Source: an uncultured bacterium (lineage in GTDB: Bacteria > Cyanobacteriota > Vampirovibrionia > Gastranaerophilales > Gastranaerophilaceae). From it: a stretch of DNA of 64,000 nt. The translations under genes and the position numbers were made by a program. Location: positions 1 to 64,000 of the forward strand of contig CACWLL010000003.1 of the NCBI GenBank assembly GCA_902761735.1, in the 5' to 3' direction. Position 1 is the first letter of the stretch; each line of letters begins with the position of its first letter. The notes under the pieces are model-generated. The model was given only the letters and a program-made list of their open reading frames with translations, was not told the DNA's origin and made no database searches. Below, piece after piece: positions 60,201 to 64,000 of this stretch.

Positions 60201-60703
60201 TCTTTTGAGGTTGAACCTTTAAAATTATTTATAAAATTTTTCAAATCAACAGGAGAAGAGAGTTTTTCTTTTTCAATGAAATAATATTCACCGTTAGTAT
60301 TATTTTTATTAAGCATTTTTGGCTCAAAAAATCCTAAAAATTCAGTTTGAGAATAATCATTATTTATCTTTAGAACTATATACAAATCCGGAACTAAATT
60401 ATATTCAAAATGAGATTTTGGAATAAATATTTCGTTTTCGTTATACACAACCCTGACGTCAATATGAATATTTGCAAGCATAATATCTGAAATATCAAAT
60501 TCTTCAAGAAATTTTCTGATACTGTGAATATTATATATTTCACTGTCTATAATATTTTCATCTTTTAAATATTGCATGCAAACTTCTGCACCCAATACAT
60601 TTGTATATGCACGACTTCTTACATCTTTTTTAACAAAACTCTGAGTTAATGCTCTGGCATTCTCTTTTTCTTTTTCATCAACCAATAAAATATTATTTTC
60701 CAT
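57251..60703 (-). CDS. Acidic membrane protein: DUF1822-like N-terminus, TonB-like C-terminus
   Basis: A 1150-aa protein. Residues 1-230 resemble the cyanobacterial DUF1822 domain ('A..f.......r.a..nvLga.v...yL...', here RAYTNVLGAEVCMQYLKDEN, ending YSQTEFLGFFEPK). Residues about 240-930 are acidic, Ser-rich and low-complexity, with a triple 24-residue repeat (58553-58768) and Asp-rich NNDDYDDDLIF copies. One transmembrane helix follows (LMPVFAFVTVAIIAATVVGF, about 940-960). The last 85 residues read VKVNLKLSNDGTIQTASVVS and fit a TonB/TolA C-terminal fold. Topology would be N-in, C-out. It may be the membrane partner of the sigma factor (inference). ATG 60703 follows GGAG. Confidence 0.72.
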   Translation of the reverse strand: MENNILLVDEKEKENARALTQSFVKKDVRSRAYTNVLGAEVCMQYLKDENIIDSEIYNIHSIRKFLEEFDISDIMLANIHIDVRVVYNENEIFIPKSHFEYNLVPDLYIVLKINNDYSQTEFLGFFEPKMLNKNNTNGEYYFIEKEKLSSPVDLKNFINNFKGSTSKEYSETELDDAEFLFISMADNSISNEDKKKLLDYLKNSASLRDRFIEFENFEMLSYKTANDVAFDDYLEDSSKEEQDNIEITEENNADSEAAELDTDIFDDTLDTADVFDENLDTSELSVNDLNIEDDNQETSEDNSGNGLIGDMLAGTAIAGAEIAGAAMASAALTGAAETAESISGLAGAADAVAGIAETASDVVSDAVDALAPNNTDSQSVMGMTDTLDELNSMDIADNAGETSAVDGLTDGIDGLLSELTPDNTTGETTEQIAETPSEIQDISVQEEDTSSSVGSLEDLFGDTSSESSFDDGLLADNVDFGSSDSSDDVAFEDSSDDLVFSNNDDYDDDLIFENNDDYDDSQSSVSSSSSGGSISSVKQGIPAAINTPISEATELVSLENIQLGNLPPMDIPSDIGSQMETMEMDEFHRLVNNYVPTEIKDESVTIDFNNIEESVLPNSTKEEDFVDDEILDVSNTAPATTSPETKKDEVTSDDFAEDMPEEINDLSAIKKDDLTSDDFMEDMPEEIKDLSSVKTEDLIPDESMDNMSLETEGLSVETPQESDMSTDFDEDIFGISDSAATEASVADADDFFDAAAEKSEQDALPEGVDFNSGLNIGELPDESIDQSGELISEIDGLDEIENLGQPDEISAETSFADEEDVENTASQDVVENIDITEEAAENVSDDLSLLDDISALDDISSGQEFSETDDFDDEEALPTGFTPINSNPETEGSLGMLYADSDTNIDSQELENENYDFRPKRKFSLMPVFAFVTVAIIAATVVGFLVKNKNSIDSETLIQSAPENEILESPENDNSNVLANQEIVPAIPTDESSQQADKIELSKDAKQDAIKEAKEAVKQQNSSKVIVESKKPLNANKNITLKKLSWQLPNYLSHSMNMNKYLQAAGKSIKLTLSSDLLLTNEYIYSNMVKVNLKLSNDGTIQTASVVSSSGSEQVDKIVLQTVKDTLNVVKPVRGEVPTKTFNLALIIYL
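58553..58768 (-). repeat. Three tandem 72-nt coding repeats
   Basis: Three consecutive 24-codon units in the acidic protein: KKDEVTSDDFAEDMPEEIND, KKDDLTSDDFMEDMPEEIKD, and a diverged KTEDLIPDESMDNMSLETEG. The first two match closely at DNA level, so the duplication is recent. Confidence 0.75.
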
Positions 60704-60872
60704 ATCCCATTCTCCTCTTCTAAATATATAGACTACACGAGCTAAAAAATTATTCCAAATTTTTTGTAAATTTTTGTAACAAAAATTGAAAAACAATCAT
60801 ATTTTGGGCAAAATATATATATCAGTCGTTTTTCACATGGTATGGAAGTGTGTAATAAAAGGAGGTTTTCCT

Positions 60873-61406
60873 ATGGTAGGTCCTATACAATTTAGTGGTG
60901 GTTCTAAAGTATATTTCAGGGGAGATGATGATATCATTAATGCTCCGGGCAAGTTTGCCGAAACAGCGGCAGAACAGGGTCCTAAAGAAGATACTGTAGA
61001 AATTAGTTCTAAAGCAGAAGAAACAGAAAATGGCGGCAGTACCGGAAAAACAATAGCTAAAGTTGTAGGTGGTGCAATTGCTATCGCTGCTGCATTATGG
61101 GGTTTACATGCCTGGAAAGGTAATGAATGGATTATCAAAGAAGGTGAACAAGCTTCAAAAGATATAAACCTTGGTGATAAGATTAAAAATGCTTTGGTTA
61201 AACCGGGAGAATGGCTGGATAACAAGATTGTAAAACCTATTACAAAGAAGGTCAGAGGCAAAAAAGCTGAGGGTGGAACAAAACCTGAAGGAGAAACTCC
61301 TGCTGCAAAACCTGAAGGAGAAGCAACCGGAGCAACAGAAGCACCTAAAGCTGAAGGTACAACAGCAGCTCCTGAAGGAAACGCTGCCGAAGCACCAAAG
61401 GAATAA
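60873..61406 (+). CDS. Hypothetical membrane protein with Ala/Pro/Glu repeat tail
   Basis: A 177-aa protein. A short hydrophilic N-terminus is followed by one transmembrane segment (IAKVVGGAIAIAAALWGLHA, about 68-87) and a basic stretch (KPITKKVRGKKAEGG). The low-complexity tail is built of PEGE/PKAEG units (KPEGETPAAKPEGEATGATE). The ATG is fixed by a strong AAAGGAGG 7 nt upstream; earlier in-frame starts lack one. It is divergent from the acidic DUF1822-like gene. Unknown family. Confidence 0.65.
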   Translation: MVGPIQFSGGSKVYFRGDDDIINAPGKFAETAAEQGPKEDTVEISSKAEETENGGSTGKTIAKVVGGAIAIAAALWGLHAWKGNEWIIKEGEQASKDINLGDKIKNALVKPGEWLDNKIVKPITKKVRGKKAEGGTKPEGETPAAKPEGEATGATEAPKAEGTTAAPEGNAAEAPKE

Positions 61407-61426
61407 AATTTTTATAAAACACATAC

Positions 61427-61460
61427 AAAAAGCTGTCTTTTATACAAGACAGCTTTTTTA
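61427..61460. terminator. Bidirectional terminator between convergent genes
   Basis: Stem AAAAGCTGTCTT with AAGACAGCTTTT around TTATAC, ending in T-runs on both strands. It serves the 177-aa gene and hemW, whose stop codon it touches. Confidence 0.85.
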
Positions 61461-62546
61461 TTCTAGAAAGTCCGCCAAAATATAATTACTTACCATAATA
61501 CCATCAGTAGTAAATTTATATCCGGTCGGTGTTTTCATTATATGCCCCGTCTTAAGATATTTATCCAAAACAGACTTATATTTAACATCAAAATTTATAC
61601 CAAACTTTTTGTAAAACAAATTAGTATCAATTCCGGACATTTTACGAAAACCTAAAAAGATTTCTTCTTCTTGCTGTTCTTTTAATGATAATACTTTTTT
61701 TCCTTTATTAACGATAGGATTTTCAATATATTTATCAATATCTGAAGTATTTGAGTACCTCACCCCGTTAGTATACCCATGAGCCGCTACCCCAAATCCG
61801 TAATAAGAATTATTATCCCAATAATTCAAGTTATGTCTTGAATAAAAGTTTTTTTGGGCAAAATTACTGATTTCATAATGTTCAAAACCATATTTATCCA
61901 TAAGTGATAAAGCTTTTAAATACATATCCGCTTGAGAATCTTCATCCGGCAAATTATTCGGGATATTATAATAAAAAGCACAACCTTCCTCTATTTTTAA
62001 GCCATATAATGAAATATGTTGTATCTCAAGATTTATTGCCTGATTTAAGTCATTCTCAAACCTTTGTATAGTTTGATTTGGTAACCCATATATTAAATCA
62101 AGACTTATATTTTTAAAACCTGCATTTTGAGCATTTTTTACGGTTTTAATGACCTGATGGGAATTATGAATTCTTCCGATTTCCAAAAGAATTTTGTCAT
62201 CAAATGTCTGACAACCTATACTGATTCTGTTTACTCCGATTTTTTGCAACGCACAAAGATACTCATAGTCTACGGTTTCCGGATTTATTTCAATTGTAAT
62301 TTCTGCATTCGGCTCTGTATTAAACAGCCTTAAAATACAATCGATTTCTTTTACATCCAAAACGGATGGGGTTCCTCCGCCAATATATAAAGTTTTCAAT
62401 TGTTCATTTTTATAACACAGTAAAATTTCTTGTCTTAACGCATCCAAATATTTACTTTTTTTTTCAATATTCGGAAACGAAACAAATGAGCAGTATTTAC
62501 ATTTCTGCCTGCAAAAAGGTATATGGATATAAACATTTTGTACCAT
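61458..62546 (-). CDS. hemW: HemW-like radical SAM protein
   Basis: A 362-aa radical SAM protein of the HemN/HemW group. IHIPFCRQKCKYCSF carries the [4Fe-4S] CxxxCxxC motif. TLYIGGGTPSVLD and VNRISIGCQTFDDKILLEIG are SAM-binding family motifs. SLDLIYGLPNQTIQRFENDL and HYEISNFAQKNFYSRHNLNY with WDNNSYYGFGVAAHGY mark HemW, a heme chaperone, rather than coproporphyrinogen oxidase HemN. The C-terminal domain (FLGFRKMSGIDTNLF) is present. The ATG at 62546 is chosen because a promoter (62553-62580) lies directly before it. Confidence 0.9.
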   Translation of the reverse strand: MVQNVYIHIPFCRQKCKYCSFVSFPNIEKKSKYLDALRQEILLCYKNEQLKTLYIGGGTPSVLDVKEIDCILRLFNTEPNAEITIEINPETVDYEYLCALQKIGVNRISIGCQTFDDKILLEIGRIHNSHQVIKTVKNAQNAGFKNISLDLIYGLPNQTIQRFENDLNQAINLEIQHISLYGLKIEEGCAFYYNIPNNLPDEDSQADMYLKALSLMDKYGFEHYEISNFAQKNFYSRHNLNYWDNNSYYGFGVAAHGYTNGVRYSNTSDIDKYIENPIVNKGKKVLSLKEQQEEEIFLGFRKMSGIDTNLFYKKFGINFDVKYKSVLDKYLKTGHIMKTPTGYKFTTDGIMVSNYILADFLE

Positions 62547-62552
62547 AAAATA

Positions 62553-62580
62553 ATTATAAATCGGGTTATAATATTTGCAA
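62553..62580 (-). promoter_or_regulatory. Promoter of hemW
   Basis: Minus-strand TTGCAA (62575-62580), 16-bp spacer, TATAAT (62553-62558). The -10 ends 6 nt before the ATG, so the transcript would be leaderless or nearly so. Confidence 0.55.
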
Positions 62581-62629
62581 ATATATATAATATTTGATAA
62601 CATATAAATAAAATTGAGGGGAAGAATAT

Positions 62630-64000
62630 ATGTGTTTTAAAAAGTTTTTAATATTATCTGCCGCATTAATTTTTTCAAACCTGCAGGTAAATGCTGATAA
62701 TGCGTGGGTAAATCATTTGCGAACAGATTTTTTGAATAATAAAAGCGTAATATATGCTGTCAATATGCGTACGTTTAACGCTCAAGACAAAAATAATAAC
62801 GGTATTATCGATTTTAATGAAGGAGAAACTTCCGGAACATTTATAAACGGTATAAATCGGCTTGGCGAATTACAAAATGAAGGTATAAATGCACTGCATT
62901 TATTACCGATAACACCTGTCGGAAAAACGAAAGCTCTTGGCACTGCCGGTTCATTATATTCGGCTGCAGGCTTTAATTCTATTAATCCGCAATTAAAAGA
63001 TTATTCAAGTCAACTTACACTTGAACAACAAGCAAGGCAATTCATAAATGCCGCCCACGAAAAAGGGATTGCAATAATTGTTGACATACCTGCCTGCGGC
63101 TCATACGATTTATTTTTACAGAGTCCGGAACTTTTTGTCAAAGATGCTTCCGGTCAACCGGTTATTCCCGCAGATTGGACAGATGTAAGACTATTAAACG
63201 CAGGTAATGAAGAAAAAATAAATAATGATTTGTTAAAGATACATAAAGAATTTGTTGATTACATGATTAACCTTGGGGTTGATGGAATAAGAGCAGATGC
63301 GGCACACACAAAACCTGCTAAATTTTGGCAGGAACTAATAGCATATTCAAGAAAAAAGGACCCCCAATTTCTTTGGCTTGCGGAATCCTCCGATTCATGG
63401 AAGGATGCAGTTTCAGACAAAGCTGTCTTTACTCCGTACGATAAGCTGCTTCGTGCAGGTTTTGATGGATTTTACGGTAGCTGGTTTAATTTGAAAAATT
63501 GGACAACTTCAAAAGAATTACAAAATCAAGTGAATATGACAATGTCTTTAGAAAAAAACTTTGGGGAAGCAAAAAGTGTAATCGGAAGTTTTACTACACA
63601 TGATGAACTCAGCCCTATTATTGAAAAAGGACCCGCATATAGCAAAATGATAATGTGGTTGAATACAACCCTACCTGTAAATTCGTATTTTGTCGACGGC
63701 TTTGACAGCGGAGATAAATATATTTATTTTTGGGCAAATAAAAAAGCTCCGCAAACATATACGGATGATGATATTTATTTTGTTCACCGCGGAAAACTTG
63801 ATATATTTAATTTTTCACGCAGACCTGGCGGAGAAAATATGGATTTAAAGATCGAGTTTGTTAGAGCTAATCAGGTAAAACCTATCGTAAATAATATCTA
63901 TAACAGCCAAAACAGTTCTTTCAAGTTTTTAAAAACATCTGATGAAAAAGTATTTGCATATACAATTTCAAACGAGGATACCATCATTGCGGTAATTGGC
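62630..64000 (+). CDS. Secreted GH13 alpha-amylase, 3' end beyond window
   Basis: A partial gene of at least 457 codons. It has a signal peptide (MCFKKFLILSAALIFSNLQV, cleavage near NAD-NA). The GH13 barrel is shown by NEGINALHLLPI-type strands (GINALHLLPITPVGK), GVDGIRADAAH (nucleophile Asp), FLWLAESSDSW (acid/base Glu) and GSFTTHDELSP (third Asp). Between strand 1 and helix 1 lies DKNNNGIIDFNE (residues 53-64), a complete EF-hand-type calcium loop. GAGGGG is 10 nt upstream of the ATG. It would cut starch outside the cytoplasm and feed the glucanotransferase encoded at 9554-11416. Confidence 0.88.
   Translation, partial: MCFKKFLILSAALIFSNLQVNADNAWVNHLRTDFLNNKSVIYAVNMRTFNAQDKNNNGIIDFNEGETSGTFINGINRLGELQNEGINALHLLPITPVGKTKALGTAGSLYSAAGFNSINPQLKDYSSQLTLEQQARQFINAAHEKGIAIIVDIPACGSYDLFLQSPELFVKDASGQPVIPADWTDVRLLNAGNEEKINNDLLKIHKEFVDYMINLGVDGIRADAAHTKPAKFWQELIAYSRKKDPQFLWLAESSDSWKDAVSDKAVFTPYDKLLRAGFDGFYGSWFNLKNWTTSKELQNQVNMTMSLEKNFGEAKSVIGSFTTHDELSPIIEKGPAYSKMIMWLNTTLPVNSYFVDGFDSGDKYIYFWANKKAPQTYTDDDIYFVHRGKLDIFNFSRRPGGENMDLKIEFVRANQVKPIVNNIYNSQNSSFKFLKTSDEKVFAYTISNEDTIIAVIG

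Overview
ORGANISM. The window is AT-rich bacterial chromosome from a diderm (Gram-negative-type) organism: it carries an OmpH/Skp chaperone, a TolC/NodT outer-membrane efflux protein, an EmrA adaptor, a lipoprotein and many Sec signal peptides. A large protein whose N-terminus resembles the cyanobacterial DUF1822 domain sits beside a sigma factor. Together with the XerC/XerD pair, many TPR proteins and starch-processing enzymes, this suggests a non-photosynthetic gut relative of the Cyanobacteria (Melainabacteria/Vampirovibrionia, probably Gastranaerophilales). That assignment is inference, about 60% confidence. No rRNA and no CRISPR array were seen; there is one tRNA.

LAYOUT. 1-445: non-coding left flank with REP-like palindromes, IS21-like end repeats and a terminator. 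446-7698: an integrative element in the 3' end of tRNA-Ser(UGA), bounded by a 29-bp direct repeat. It carries a C1-like repressor divergent from a small excisionase-like gene and a tyrosine integrase, plus a serine recombinase, a ribbon-helix-helix protein, a second XRE regulator and hypothetical proteins; no virion genes are visible. 7846-13899: an endonuclease-IV-like protein, a TPR/NHL protein, 4-alpha-glucanotransferase, a lipoprotein, and a likely orphan toxin C-terminus followed by a membrane protein that could be its immunity protein. 13989-16933: a BioD-like protein lacking its P-loop lysine, XerD and XerC. 17015-25016: TPR proteins, an acyl-ACP thioesterase, a YkgJ-type cysteine-cluster protein, a pentapeptide protein, and a minus-strand run of GAF/HD-GYP protein, TPR protein and NarL-type response regulator.

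25037-36822: glycosyltransferase 2, a secreted M48-like protein without its zinc ligands, homoserine dehydrogenase, TM2 protein, dUTPase, NagZ, a SprA-related HELAH protein, a first MGxAASQARLL-family protein, a diguanylate cyclase with a GDEEF variant, RarA, L28. 36957-46646: WecA/TagO-type glycan initiator, a GT2-GT9-GT8 fusion, a DUF4422 glycosyltransferase, a HEAT-like protein, the second MGxAASQARLL paralogue, OmpH, RuvC. 46828-51407: MarR-EmrA-EmrB divergent from a TolC-type outer-membrane factor. 51565-60703: GroES-GroEL downstream of a sigma factor, a zinc-ribbon P-loop ATPase and a membrane-spanning acidic protein with a TonB-like C-terminus. 60873-64000: an Ala/Pro/Glu-tailed membrane protein, HemW, and the start of a secreted GH13 alpha-amylase with an EF-hand-like loop.

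HOW IT FITS TOGETHER. Cyclic-di-GMP turnover (GGDEF and HD-GYP), surface glycan synthesis (WecA plus glycosyltransferases), alpha-glucan use (GH13 and GH77) and a drug-efflux system are the clear physiological themes. The least explained parts are the sigma factor/zinc-ribbon ATPase/DUF1822-TonB-like cluster, the two MGxAASQARLL paralogues with matching sigma-28-like promoter sequences, and the tRNA-Ser element.
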